A DNA stretch of 64,000 bases from Planctomycetota bacterium. GTDB lineage: Bacteria > Planctomycetota > B15-G4. Shown one piece after another: positions 9,874 through 20,900 of the stretch. Position numbers and translations under genes: made by a program. The notes below the pieces were generated by a model that was not told the DNA's origin, made no database searches, and worked only from the letters and a program-made list of their open reading frames with translations. The stretch lies in contig JAJDER010000031.1 of assembly GCA_029259725.1 (NCBI GenBank), positions 1 through 64,000 of the forward strand, in the 5' to 3' direction. Numbering within the stretch: the first letter of the stretch is position 1; each line of letters starts with the position of its first letter.

Positions 9874-10457
9874 CGCGCGCCCCCGTCCCCGCGGGCCGCG
9901 AGCTGCCGACGCGCGCGGTGCAGGTGCGACTTCACCGTGCCCTCGGGCAGCCCCATCGAGGTCGCGATCTCGGCCACCGGCTGCGCGCGCAGATGGAAGC
10001 GACGCAGGACCTCGGCCTCGGTCGGAGAGAGGGTCGACAGCAGCTGTTCCACCTGCTCACGCAGCTCCACGCCACGCCCCTCGCGCGAGGCCTCGCGCGG
10101 CTCGCGCGCCTCGTCGGCCCCGCAGATCGGCGCGCGCCGCGCTTCCGCCAGCCGGGACACGAAGGTGCGAAAGGCCATCTGCCGCAGCCACGGGAACAGG
10201 GGCCGCGACGGGTCGTAGGCGTGCCGGTAGTGGAGTGCGCGTTGCATGACGTCCTGGACCAGATCCTCGGCATCGAGAGGTGGGCGCGTCCCACCGGCGA
10301 GCCGACGCAGGTAGGCCAGGAGGCGGGGCAACTCGGCGGGGAGCCGCTCCTCCAGCGGCGCCAGCTCGGGCGGGGCACGTTCCACGTTCCCAGGTACCGC
10401 GCCGGCTGCGGGCCGGTTGCAGGATTCGGCCGCGAACTCCGTCCGGGTCGTCCCCAC
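9870..10457 (-). CDS. ECF RNA polymerase sigma factor
   Basis: Region 2 'DAEDLVQDVMQRALHYRHAYDPSRPLFPWLRQMAF', region 4 'LSPTEAEVLRRFHLRAQPVAEIATSMGLPEGTVKSHLHRARRQL'. Confidence 0.92.
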   Translation of the reverse strand: MGTTRTEFAAESCNRPAAGAVPGNVERAPPELAPLEERLPAELPRLLAYLRRLAGGTRPPLDAEDLVQDVMQRALHYRHAYDPSRPLFPWLRQMAFRTFVSRLAEARRAPICGADEAREPREASREGRGVELREQVEQLLSTLSPTEAEVLRRFHLRAQPVAEIATSMGLPEGTVKSHLHRARRQLAARGDGGAR

Positions 10458-10462
10458 GAGCC

Positions 10463-12001
10463 TCAGCCCTCTCCGCGGGCCCAGGCGTCGAACTCACCGA
10501 CCAGGACGACCAACTCGGGTCGTCCGCCGTCGGCCGGGGCCGGACCTCCGTAGCGCGGAGCCGCGAGCCGATCGAGCAGGCCGGCCGCGCGCGCGGCGAG
10601 TTCCTCGGGCACGCCCACCCCGCAGAGCCGCGGGCGCAGGTCGGGCGCCATGACCGCCGCCGCCGGCCGATCCAGGCAGGCCGAGAGAAACGCCGTCAGG
10701 ACCGGGAGCGGGTCGCCGGCCGGGTGCGCGCCGGGCGCGGCGCCGGGCGCGGGCCCGGGCGCGGGCACCGCCGTCGTCGACGCGGTGGCGAGCGGCACAC
10801 CGCGCAGGACCGCCGCCGCGGCCGCGGCGACCCGCGCGCGAGTGAGCGTGACGCGCTCCTCGGTCGCGGGGCCGTCCCCGCGTCCACGCGCGAGCCAGGC
10901 CAGCAGCGCGAGCAGCAGCGCCCCCACGCCCAGGACCCCGGGCGGCAGTTCGCCCTCGCCGATCTCGTCGCCGCGTGGAGCGCCGCCGTCCGCGTCCGGC
11001 GCGGCGTGCCCGGGGCCCGGGTCGGGGCCGGGGCCGGGACCAGACGCGGGAACAGGCCCGGCCGCCCCCGCCTCGGCCCCGGCCGGCAGCAACACCTCGA
11101 TCCGCAGTGGCTCGGTGCGGCCGTCGACCCAGCGCGGTGGCGGGCCGGGATCGAAAGAGGCGAACGGGATCGCGGGCACGCGCGGCACGTCGGCGGTCAA
11201 GGTCACGTCGTAGGTCATGGTGCGGCGGTCGCCCTGCTCGTCGGTGCGGCGCACGTCGTCGACCAGCCCATGGACCTGGAAGCCGTAGAGTCCGTCGAGC
11301 CGCGGCGGCTCGAGGGCGAGCAGGTCCGCCGGACCCGCAGCGAGCACCGTCAGGCCCAGGCGAGCGCGATCGCCGAGCATCAGTTGCGACGGCTCGATCG
11401 AGGCCGACACCGAGAAGAGCCCCACCAGACCCCAGGACGCGGGCGGCCGCCCTTCATCCGGGAGCGGCAGGATCTCGATCTCGAGCGGCTCACCGGTGAT
11501 GACCACGTCGCGCCGGTCCTCGGGCACGCGCCCGCTGACGAAGTCGTCGCGAAAGCGGGTCGCGTAGGCGAAGGAGAGCGACGGCGCCGACAACAGGAGT
11601 GACCCTTGCTCCCGCGCCGCGACCACGTGCCGCAGGGCGAACACCGTGAACGGGCGACCGTCCCGGACGACCGTCCCCATCAGCTCGGCGTCCAGGATGG
11701 CATGGTCGAGCGCCACGGAGCGGAACGGCCCCGCGCTCGTCGACCTCGTGGGCACCGTGGTCGCGCCGGGCGGACGCCGCCAGCTCTCGGCGCGCAACTG
11801 GACCGGTACGTGCAGCTTGCGGCGGAACAGCTGCAGCAGGTTCTCGTCCAGGAAGCTCGTCTCGATGCCGAAGCGCAGGGTCAGCTCGACCGGCTCGTGG
11901 ACGAAGGCCACCGTCCGGTCCCCGAGCAGCTCCACGAAGGCGCGCTCGGGGTCCTGCACCGCGACGCACGGCGCCGCGAGCACCAGTCCGAAGCCCAGCA
12001 C
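10463..12001 (-). CDS. BatD-like membrane protein
   Basis: Signal peptide, 'PVELTLRFGIETSF', 'LLLSAPSLSFAYATRF', beta-sandwich repeats and C-terminal TM, consistent with BatD/oxygen-tolerance family. Confidence 0.6.
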   Translation of the reverse strand: MLGFGLVLAAPCVAVQDPERAFVELLGDRTVAFVHEPVELTLRFGIETSFLDENLLQLFRRKLHVPVQLRAESWRRPPGATTVPTRSTSAGPFRSVALDHAILDAELMGTVVRDGRPFTVFALRHVVAAREQGSLLLSAPSLSFAYATRFRDDFVSGRVPEDRRDVVITGEPLEIEILPLPDEGRPPASWGLVGLFSVSASIEPSQLMLGDRARLGLTVLAAGPADLLALEPPRLDGLYGFQVHGLVDDVRRTDEQGDRRTMTYDVTLTADVPRVPAIPFASFDPGPPPRWVDGRTEPLRIEVLLPAGAEAGAAGPVPASGPGPGPDPGPGHAAPDADGGAPRGDEIGEGELPPGVLGVGALLLALLAWLARGRGDGPATEERVTLTRARVAAAAAAVLRGVPLATASTTAVPAPGPAPGAAPGAHPAGDPLPVLTAFLSACLDRPAAAVMAPDLRPRLCGVGVPEELAARAAGLLDRLAAPRYGGPAPADGGRPELVVLVGEFDAWARGEG

Positions 12002-12195
12002 CAGCGCCGCCCCGGCCCGGCGCGGGCGCGAACGTCCGGGGGCCTGATGAGAGGGGGACCGGATGGCTCGTCTCGCTCCTGAGGAGGCGTCGAGGATACC
12101 GTGCGGGGGCTGCGGGCCCGGCGGGACAGCAGCCCGATTGACGCTCGGCCGCGTGCGCCCCTAGGCTGCGTGTCCTTCATCCATGGAACGCCTCG

Positions 12196-14532
12196 ATGCT
12201 CGTCCGTCTCCGCGTGGCCCTCGCCTGCGCCCTCGCCTGTGCCTTCGCCTTTGCCGTGTCGGCCCCGATCACGGCGGCCCAGGATGCCACGCCGCAAGGC
12301 ACCCCCAGCGCGGACTCGTCCGACTCCCCGGACTCCCCGGACCCTGCGGGCCCTGCGACCGGCGCCGCGGGCACCCCCGAGATCTCCCTCGGCGACGTCG
12401 AGGGCACCAAGGGCCGCGAGGACATGTGGTGGGCGCCGACCGCCGAGGACTGGGCCAGGCCCTGCCTGATCCCGTTCCAGCGTAGCTGGGACGACGCCGC
12501 CACGGTCAGCAAGGAGACCGGCAAGCCGATCCTGGTCTGCGTGAACATGGACGGCGAGATCGCCAGCGAGCACTACGCCGGCGTGCGCTACCGCATGCCC
12601 GAGGTGGCGAAGCTCTACGAGCCCTACGTGTGCGTGATCGCGTCGGTCTACCGGCACGGCCCGCGCGACTACGACGAGCAGGGTGAGCGCATCCTGTGCC
12701 CGCGCTTCGGCAGCGTGACGTGCGGCGAGCACATCACCATGGAGCCGAAGGTCTACGAGCAGTTCCTGGACGAGACGCGGGTCTCGCCGCGGCACATCGC
12801 GGTCGAGCTCGACGGCGAGGAGATGTACGACGTCTACTACGCGTTCGACACGCGCTCGGTGTTCACGCGGATCGTCGAGGGCGTCGCCAACCGCCCGCCG
12901 CCGCGCCCGCCACGCGGGGACCGCACCCTGGCCGAGCGCGTGGCCAGCCGCGACATCGCCGACCGCGAGGCGGTCGAGCAGGCCTACCGCGAGGGCGACG
13001 CGGCCGCGCGCCGGGAACTCCTGCAAGCCGCGCAGGCCACCGGCGAGGACGCGCCGGTGGATCTGCTGCGCCTGGCGATCTTCGGACTCGACACCGATCT
13101 TTCCCGGCTCGCGCGCCGCTCGCTCTGCAAGTCGCGGACCGACGGCACCATGCAGCTCATCAACGAGGCCCTGCGCGTGCCGCTCGACGGCGGTGAGCGC
13201 GAGGAACTCATCCGCGCCCTGGAGCGCCTCGGCGGCCAGTCGCCCGATGCCAGGACCTACGCCGTGGTGCACCGCGGACTCGGCACGCGCTCGCGGGCCG
13301 TGGACGTGGAGGCCTGGGCCGGCGCGATCCAGGCGCAGCCGACGCCCCCCGCCGACCGGCAGCGCCTCGAGACCCTGATCGAGGAGCAGGACGCGATCCT
13401 CGGCTCGGGCGATGTCGCCCGGCACCTGGACCTGGCCGACGCGTTCCTGACCTTCGCCTACGAGCAGTACGAGAGCGATCCCGAGTTCGCCGAGTTCCTG
13501 CTCATGGACGCGCGGCGCACGGCGCGGGAGGCGTCGCGACTGGGCGCCTACGGCTGGCGCGCCAACGCGGCGCTGGCCGTCTCGGAGTACTACCTGGGCG
13601 AGGCCGAGCGCGCGCACGATCACGCCGAGAAGGCGGTGGCCGCGGGTGTGCCGGACGATCCCTCGGGTTGGACCTCGATGGCGGTGCTGGCCATCTTCGC
13701 CCAGGCGCGGCAGCAGGACATCCGCGAAGCCGCCGAGGCCAGGCAGCCCTGGCCGCCGGAGTGGCTCACCGACGTGCACGCCGCCTGTTCGGTGCTGGCG
13801 CGGCACCCGCTCTCCACGCCCGACCAGCTCGTGGCGCACTACGACTTCCTGGACGGTCTGGGCGGTGCGGGCCAGGCCTCGCGCGTGCTCGACCAGGCGC
13901 TGGAGCGCTTCCCGGACTCGTTCGAGGTCCACGGGCGGCTGCGCCGGCGCGTGCTGCGCGAGTCGGGAGTCGACGGACTCGAGCCGGCCTACGAGGCGAT
14001 GCTCGCCCGCGGAGATGCCGCCGCGCCCCTGCACTGGTACGCCGGGTACGCATCGTTCGTGACCGCCGAGTACCGGCGTCGCACGGGCCACGAGGCCGCG
14101 GCGCTGGCCGCCTACGACCGCGCCATCGCTCACCACGAGGCCGACGTCGCCCGCGATCCCGCGCGCGCCGCCGCGGCGGACGAGCAGATCGCGCTAGCCC
14201 TGGCCGGCCGCGCCCGTCTGGCCTACGAGCGCGGTGAAGACGACGTGGCGCTGACGGAGCTGCTCGCCGCCTTCGCCCGCGGACCCGAGGCGGCCGCGAC
14301 CCAGGACGGACTCAACATCTCCGCCGTCGACACGGCCATGGTGCTGCTCGCACGGCTCGAGGACCGTGGCAGCGCGGAGGCCGCCGGCCGCCTGGCCGCG
14401 GCCCTCGGCGCGCTCGATCCGAAGATGCTGGAGATGCCGGCGTACGAGCCCACGGGCCCGGATGGCCGTGCGCGCATGCGTCGCTTGCCGGGCTCCGGCC
14501 GCCGCGAGCCGCCGCCGCGCAACCAGGACTGA
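12196..14532 (+). CDS. Secreted protein with thioredoxin-like domain plus HEAT/TPR-like repeats
   Basis: Signal peptide; 'SWDDAATVSKETGKPILVCVNMDGEIASEHYAG' thioredoxin_7-like without CxxC; alpha-helical repeats downstream. Confidence 0.55.
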   Translation: MLVRLRVALACALACAFAFAVSAPITAAQDATPQGTPSADSSDSPDSPDPAGPATGAAGTPEISLGDVEGTKGREDMWWAPTAEDWARPCLIPFQRSWDDAATVSKETGKPILVCVNMDGEIASEHYAGVRYRMPEVAKLYEPYVCVIASVYRHGPRDYDEQGERILCPRFGSVTCGEHITMEPKVYEQFLDETRVSPRHIAVELDGEEMYDVYYAFDTRSVFTRIVEGVANRPPPRPPRGDRTLAERVASRDIADREAVEQAYREGDAAARRELLQAAQATGEDAPVDLLRLAIFGLDTDLSRLARRSLCKSRTDGTMQLINEALRVPLDGGEREELIRALERLGGQSPDARTYAVVHRGLGTRSRAVDVEAWAGAIQAQPTPPADRQRLETLIEEQDAILGSGDVARHLDLADAFLTFAYEQYESDPEFAEFLLMDARRTAREASRLGAYGWRANAALAVSEYYLGEAERAHDHAEKAVAAGVPDDPSGWTSMAVLAIFAQARQQDIREAAEARQPWPPEWLTDVHAACSVLARHPLSTPDQLVAHYDFLDGLGGAGQASRVLDQALERFPDSFEVHGRLRRRVLRESGVDGLEPAYEAMLARGDAAAPLHWYAGYASFVTAEYRRRTGHEAAALAAYDRAIAHHEADVARDPARAAAADEQIALALAGRARLAYERGEDDVALTELLAAFARGPEAAATQDGLNISAVDTAMVLLARLEDRGSAEAAGRLAAALGALDPKMLEMPAYEPTGPDGRARMRRLPGSGRREPPPRNQD

Positions 14533-14599
14533 GGCGCGGCGGCGCAGGGGCGTCCTGCGCGCTCCGGGCCGGGACGATCGCGTGGTAGGCTCCCGCCCC

Positions 14600-16714
14600 A
14601 TGCCGATGGGGACCCACGACTCGCCGACCCTCCGGTCCAGCGCCCTGCGTCTGTTCGCGCTGTCCTTCGTGGCCCTGTTCCTCGAGCTGCTCGTGATCCG
14701 CTGGAGCCCGGCGGTCGTACGGCTCGTGGCCTACTACGCGAACCTGATGTTGATCAGCTCGTTCCTCGGGCTGGGCATCGGCGCCATGCTGGCGCTCCGC
14801 ACGCGACGCTGGATCGGGTTCTTCCCGCTGCTCCTGGCGTTCGACATCGGCCTGCTGCACGGCGCGCGCTCGCTCACGCTGCCCGGCAGCACGTCGGAGT
14901 TCCGGTTCTTCCTGCATGATGCGCCGGAGCTGCTCAACTACGCGGTGCTGGTCGTGTTGTTCCTCGCCAACGCAGCGGTCTTCGTGCCGTTGGGCCAGGA
15001 GATCGGCCGCCTCTTCCACGCTCTCCCGACCCTGCGCGCCTACACCTGGGACCTCGGCGGCAGCCTGGCGGGCAGCGTCGCCTTCGGGTTGTTCTCCTTC
15101 CACGTCTTCTCGCCACCGGTGGGCATGGCCGCGGTGATGCTGCTGTACCTGGCGCTCGTGCCGAAGCGCACCTGGCTCTGGGCCCTGCCGCTGTTCGCGC
15201 TGACGTTCGTCTCGATCGTGCCGCTGCATGACCGCGAGACGATCTGGTCGCCCTACTACCACATCCAGTACTCACTCGTGGAGAGCAGTGAAGCGGCGCA
15301 GAGGCGGCGCGGGGCGCCGAGCGACGAGCGGGACGTCTCCGTCTCGGGCCTCGTCGACGAGGCCCCGCCGCTCTGGGTCGTGAGCGTCAATCAGGACTTC
15401 TACCAGCTGCACGGATCGATCGATCTCTCGCGCTACCCCGACGACGCACCCACGCGCGAGCGCATCGCCAACCTCGAGGACCAGTACCTGCTGCGACACG
15501 CCATCCGCCCGGGAGCGAAGCGCGTGCTCGTGCTCGGTTCGGGCGGCGGCATGGACGTCGAAGGGGCGCTGTTGTCCGGCGCCGAGCACGTCGACGCGGT
15601 CGAGATCGACCCCGAGCTCGTGGCCCTGTCGAGGCGTATCAACCCGGCGGCCCCCTACGACGACCCACGCGTCACGGTGCACGTCGATGATGCCCGGGCG
15701 TTCCTGCAACGGACGACCGAGCGCTACGACCTGGTCGCCTTCGGGCTGCTGGACAGCCAGGCCTTGTTCAGCTCGATGAGCAACCTGCGGCTCGACGGAT
15801 TCACCTACACCGTGGAGAGCTTCGGCGCCGCGTGGCGCCTGGTGGACGACGACGGACTGCTGGCCATCACGTTCGCCGCCGGCCGTTCATGGCTCGCACC
15901 GAAGCTGATCCGCATGGTCGAAGCGGCCACCGGCCAACGACCGATCGTCTACGGCGCCGGCGCCTACCTGCTGCTGGCCGTGCCGCGCTTCGACGCGACG
16001 CAACTGCCGGCCAGCTTCGGTGTGTTCGACCTCATGCCGCGGGAAGAACAGCTGGCGGAGGTGCCCGTGGCCACCGACGACTGGCCCTTCCTGTACCTCT
16101 CCGAACGCACGATCCCACGGGACTACGTGATCGTCATCCTGAGTCTGCTCGTGGTGTCGTGCCTGGCGGTCCTCGGCCTGCGCGGCGGCGGCTTCGGCCT
16201 CGAGGACGGCCACTTCCTGTTCATGGGCCTGGGCTTCCTGCTGCTCCAGACCAAGAGCATCGGCGACGCGGCGCTCTACCTCGGGTCCACCTGGCTGGTC
16301 ACCATGCTGGTCGTGTCAGGCGTGCTGGTGATGGTGCTGATGGCGAACTTCCTGGCCATGCGGCTGTCGTTCTCGCTGAAGCTCTACCTGCCGCTGCTGC
16401 TCTCGCTGCTGCTGATCTATCTCGTCCCGCGCGACTTCGTGTTGGGCTTCCCGTTCGCCGGCCGCATGACCTGGGTGGCGCTGATCCTGCCGCTGCCGAT
16501 CTTCTTCGCCGGGCTCGTGTTCAGCACGACCTTCCGGCTGGCCAAGGTGCCTTCGGCGCTGTTCGGCGCGAACCTCGTGGGCGCCATGATCGGCGGGTTC
16601 TGTGAGTACCTGGGCATGGCGTTCGGCACCCGGCACCTGATGTTGATCGTGGTCGCCGCGTACCTCGCCAGCTGGGCCTGTCGCGTGAAGCTGGCGCGCG
16701 GCGCGCCGGCCTAG
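14600..16714 (+). CDS. Spermidine-synthase-like protein with fused multi-pass membrane domains
   Basis: 'RVLVLGSGGGMDVEGALLSGAEHVDAVEIDPELV' Rossmann motif between hydrophobic N- and C-terminal regions. Confidence 0.8.
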   Translation: MPMGTHDSPTLRSSALRLFALSFVALFLELLVIRWSPAVVRLVAYYANLMLISSFLGLGIGAMLALRTRRWIGFFPLLLAFDIGLLHGARSLTLPGSTSEFRFFLHDAPELLNYAVLVVLFLANAAVFVPLGQEIGRLFHALPTLRAYTWDLGGSLAGSVAFGLFSFHVFSPPVGMAAVMLLYLALVPKRTWLWALPLFALTFVSIVPLHDRETIWSPYYHIQYSLVESSEAAQRRRGAPSDERDVSVSGLVDEAPPLWVVSVNQDFYQLHGSIDLSRYPDDAPTRERIANLEDQYLLRHAIRPGAKRVLVLGSGGGMDVEGALLSGAEHVDAVEIDPELVALSRRINPAAPYDDPRVTVHVDDARAFLQRTTERYDLVAFGLLDSQALFSSMSNLRLDGFTYTVESFGAAWRLVDDDGLLAITFAAGRSWLAPKLIRMVEAATGQRPIVYGAGAYLLLAVPRFDATQLPASFGVFDLMPREEQLAEVPVATDDWPFLYLSERTIPRDYVIVILSLLVVSCLAVLGLRGGGFGLEDGHFLFMGLGFLLLQTKSIGDAALYLGSTWLVTMLVVSGVLVMVLMANFLAMRLSFSLKLYLPLLLSLLLIYLVPRDFVLGFPFAGRMTWVALILPLPIFFAGLVFSTTFRLAKVPSALFGANLVGAMIGGFCEYLGMAFGTRHLMLIVVAAYLASWACRVKLARGAPA

Positions 16715-16766
16715 ACCTGCTCGGGCGTCGCCCCGACCGACGTCGCGCCCGGGCGCCGCTCGCGCA

Positions 16767-17726
16767 TCAAGGGGTGACACCCCGGATCGCGTTCGAGAGC
16801 GCGACGCCGAGCACCGCGCCGGCGTCCTGGATGGCCCACTGCGCGTACAACTCGGTGCCGCTCGGCACGCCGGCGGGCATCACGAAGGGCAGGGTGAACC
16901 CGCCGACGCCACTGGTCGGGAGGATCAGCGGGCCGAAGAACGGGACCGGCTTGAGGGTGCCGCCCTTGAACGGCGTGGGGTTGCTGGCCAGGCCGACGAA
17001 CAGGCCCGACGTCGCTCCCGGCGCCGCGTTCGACAAGTCGAAGGCGTTGCCGCTGCCACCGGCGAGACTGCCGCTGCCGACCAGCACCGGGTCACCGGCA
17101 GCGCCGGCCAGGGCGCAGCCCTCGTCGGTCCACGGGCCGCCCTCGACCTCGATCTCCATCGAGGAGTAGTCCGCGTTCATGGCCTGGAACGGACCGTCCT
17201 CGATGGCCAGGTGGAACACCGAGAGACCCGTGAAGTCATAGCTGCCCACCGCGTCGATCAGGTCGAGCGACGGCAGGGTCGAGCCACCATAGGTGACTTC
17301 GAAGGCCTGCTTGAACGCGCCGAAGCCGCCGTTCTGCTCCAGCGCCACGGCCAGCGGGAAGTCGGGGTTGTTGGTCGTCAGGTAGAAGCCGTCGACGCCC
17401 GGGTCGTTGTCGCGGATCACGAAGTAGGGCGTGCCCGCGAAGGGGTTCTGGATGCCGACCACGGTGCCGCCCGTGAACTGGACCTCGAAGCTGTCCTCGT
17501 CGATGACGTAGCCACGGACCGGGAAGTTCGGGCTGCTCAGGAACTGGTCGGTATCGAGCAGGAAGGTGACCGTCATCGGACCGGTCTGGGCGTTGCCGAG
17601 GGGCGGAGCCGCCACGCCGTTGAAGAACAGGTCGCCGTGGATCGAGACGCGCACGGACGTGCCGGCGGTCAGGGGGCTCACCAGGCAAACGACGAGAAGC
17701 AGGGAAACGAGGGTGGAGCGCAGCAT
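16767..17726 (-). CDS. Secreted protein ending in the recurring PFKGG C-terminal domain
   Basis: Signal peptide MLRSTLVSLLLVVCLVSPLTAG; C-term 'PTPFKGGTLKPVP...YAQWAIQDAGAVLGVALSNAIRGVTP'. Confidence 0.75.
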   Translation of the reverse strand: MLRSTLVSLLLVVCLVSPLTAGTSVRVSIHGDLFFNGVAAPPLGNAQTGPMTVTFLLDTDQFLSSPNFPVRGYVIDEDSFEVQFTGGTVVGIQNPFAGTPYFVIRDNDPGVDGFYLTTNNPDFPLAVALEQNGGFGAFKQAFEVTYGGSTLPSLDLIDAVGSYDFTGLSVFHLAIEDGPFQAMNADYSSMEIEVEGGPWTDEGCALAGAAGDPVLVGSGSLAGGSGNAFDLSNAAPGATSGLFVGLASNPTPFKGGTLKPVPFFGPLILPTSGVGGFTLPFVMPAGVPSGTELYAQWAIQDAGAVLGVALSNAIRGVTP

Positions 17727-17961
17727 GGGAGGGTCCGACATCGGGGGAGAGCGGGCGGGCGGCCGTCGTCGACCGTCACGGGGGTGCACACGGATGCACC
17801 CCTGCCCGGATGCACCCACCGGACGTTAGTCCGGGTTTCCGGGCGTGGCAAGCTCGCTCGCCATTGCCGGTGCGGCCATCGCAGGGAATGATGGTCGATC
17901 CCGGAGTCGGGCGCGATCGCGCCCCCCCGCTGCGGGCCCGCCTCGCCCACGGATGCCCCCC

Positions 17962-20900
17962 ATGCCCTCTCTCCGCGCTTCCATGCCCGCCGTGCTGGTC
18001 CTGCTCGCCCTGCTCGCGCCGACAGCCACCGCGCAGAAGTTCACCGACGTGCAACTGGGGGATGTGTTCAAGGGCGCGGTGACGGCCGGTGGGGACCAGG
18101 ACGGCCTGCGCTTCGACGCCGTCGTGCTCACCGCGCTGTCCGTCACGATCAAGGGCAAGGACGGCCTGCTCCCCGTCGCGACCCTCGTGGAGACCGGGAG
18201 CAAGCAGGTGCTCGACACGATCCCCTTCGAGAAGGGCTTCGGCGGCAAGGCGTTCAAGATCGTGAAGTTCGTGCTGCCGGTGACGGGCACTTATGAGCTG
18301 ATCATCGAGGGGCTGAACGGCACGAGCGGCAGCTACACGGCCAAGCTGAAGGGCAAGGTCGACAAGTCGCTCAAGAAGATCAGCCTCGCCGCGACGATGT
18401 CCCCGGGCACCGCCCTGGTCACCGACTTCGAGGGCGCGCCGAGCGCCCTGGCCACGATCACGGCGCGCCCGGGCAAGGCCAGCGGAGCCGTGCCGACGGT
18501 GGATCCGCTCGACCTGCCCGTGGGCGGCCCGCTCGACCTCACGCCCTTCGCCACGATCAAGGGCACCAAGACCACGATCAAGAAGGCGCCGCTCACCGAC
18601 TTCGGCATCCACACGCTGACGGTCGTCAACGACGCGGTGCTCGGCCTCACCGGCGAGATCAAGGTGCTGATCAAGCTGAAGTTCGCCAAGCACAAGAAGG
18701 TGACCTTCATCGAGCCGCCGCCGGTCCCCGGGTCCATCGCGGGCGTGGTCGGCGTCCAGCAGATCCCGGTCCTGCTCGAGAACGAACCCAACGACGACAT
18801 CGCCGACACCGAGATCATGGGTTCGATGAGCGTCGGTTCGCTGACGCGCATCCTCGCGACGCTGTCCTCGGGCAACGACTTCGACGGCTTCAACATCGTC
18901 TTCGAGGGTGCGCAGAGCGTGGAGTTCCTGCTGCTGCACGACATCCTGTCGGACTTCGACATCCTCTTCTTCGAAGGCGGCACGGCGAACTTCCTCGGCG
19001 CGCTCGACTCCGAGCTCGAGCCTGAGCTGGGCATCCTGGACCTGCCCGCCGGCGGGAGCATCGACATCCTGATCGCGGCGTTCGCTGGCAGCGGCGACTA
19101 CCTCCTGACGATGCAGTCGGGGCCCTACAGCGGCGCCGACGATGCGACCGCGGCGGGCGCTGGGGGCCTTCCCGAGCCTTTCCAGGCGGCTCCGCGTCTG
19201 CGCGGCGAACACTCGGTGCGCCCCGCGCCGGCCGCGTTGATGGCGGCGCGCCGCGCCGTCGTCGAGCATGCGTTCGCCGAGGGGCAGGTCATGCTGAACT
19301 TCCGCGCGGGCACCAGCAGCGCCGCCGAGAGCTTCGCCGCCGCGCGCGGCCTCGACGTCCACATGGACTCGCCCTCGGGTCTGGTCGTGCTCCGCGACCC
19401 GGCGATCCGCGCATCGACCGAATCGACGGCGCTCAAGCGGGGACGCACGGTGAACCTGCTACGGCAGGTGAACCGCGCCGCCGAGGTCGAGCGCGCCGAG
19501 CTCGACTACGTCATGCAGGCCTCCGGCATCCCCAACGACCAGCTCTACAACCTGCAGTGGCACTACCCCCAGCTGAACCTCCCCGCGGCGTGGGACATCA
19601 CGACGGGCAGCGCCAACGTGATCGTCTCGATCATCGACACCGGCATCACCGGGCATCCCGACCTGGTCAACCGCGACACCGGCACCGGCTACGACATGAT
19701 CTCCGAGGCGTCGATCTCGCTGGACGGCAACGGGGTCGACCCCGACCCGACCGACGTCGGCGACAAGAACAACCAGGACGGCAGCTCCAGCTGGCACGGG
19801 ACGCACGTGGCCGGCACCGTCGGCGCGCAGACCAACAACACCGAGGGCGGCGCGGGCGTGGACTGGGCCTGCGGGCTGATGCACGTCCGCGTGCTCGGTA
19901 AGGGTGGCGGCCTCAGCTCCGACATCAACGAGGGCATCCGCTACTCGGCGGGCCTGCCCAACAACTCGGGCACCACGCCGCCCAACGCCGCCGACGTGAT
20001 CAACATGAGCCTGGGCGGCGGCGGCTTCTCACAGATCGTGCAGGACACCTGCAACGCCGCCGTGGCCGCCGGCACGACGATCGTCGCCGCGGCCGGCAAC
20101 GAGAACACCGGACAGCTGTCGTATCCCGCCAGCTACGCCAACGTGATCTCGATCTCGGCCACCGACTTCAACAAGAACAAGGCGCCCTACAGCAACTTCG
20201 GCACGGGCATCGACGTGGCCGCGCCGGGTGGCAACGTGAGCGCCGACCTGACCGGCGACGGCTACGCCGACGGCGTGCTGAGCACCCTGGTCAGCGAGAG
20301 CGGCGGCGGACTCACGCCGTCCTACGTCTTCTACCAGGGCACCTCGATGGCCTCGCCGCATGTGGCCGGCGTGTGCTCGCTGCTGCTTGCGGTGGATCCG
20401 GCGCTGACCCCGGCGCAGATCGAGAACCTGCTCAAGACCACGGCCGAGGACCTGGGTGCGCCGGGACGAGACGACATCTACGGCGACGGACTCGTCGACG
20501 CCCTGGGGGCGGTCCAGGCCGCGCAGGGTGGTGGCAACCCGAACCCGGTGCTGTCGGTGTCCACCAACAGCCTGAACTTCGGCACGACCAGCACGACCCT
20601 GCCGATCTCCATCGCCAATGCCGGCGGCGGCGATCTCAACGTGAACTTCGTGGTGGTCGAGTTCAGCGGCGCCGGCTGGCTCTCGGCGCAGGCCATCGGC
20701 AGCACGATCAACGTGACCGTCGACCGCAACGCCGTGGCCGCCGGCAGCTACACCGGCCAGGTGCAACTCACCAGCAACGGCGGCAACGCGAACGTGGCCG
20801 TCTCGATGAGCAAGACCACGGGCGGCGGCGGTGCCCAGGGGTTCCTCGACGTCGGGACCGTGTTCGTGCTCGCCGTGGACCTCGTCACCAACATCACCGT

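Noticed and set aside
10690-11090. GC-rich repetitive stretch (gcgccgggcgcggcgccgggcgcgg...) as a repeat element
   Set aside because: It is the Pro/Gly/Ala linker coding region of the BatD-like protein, with no copies elsewhere in the window.
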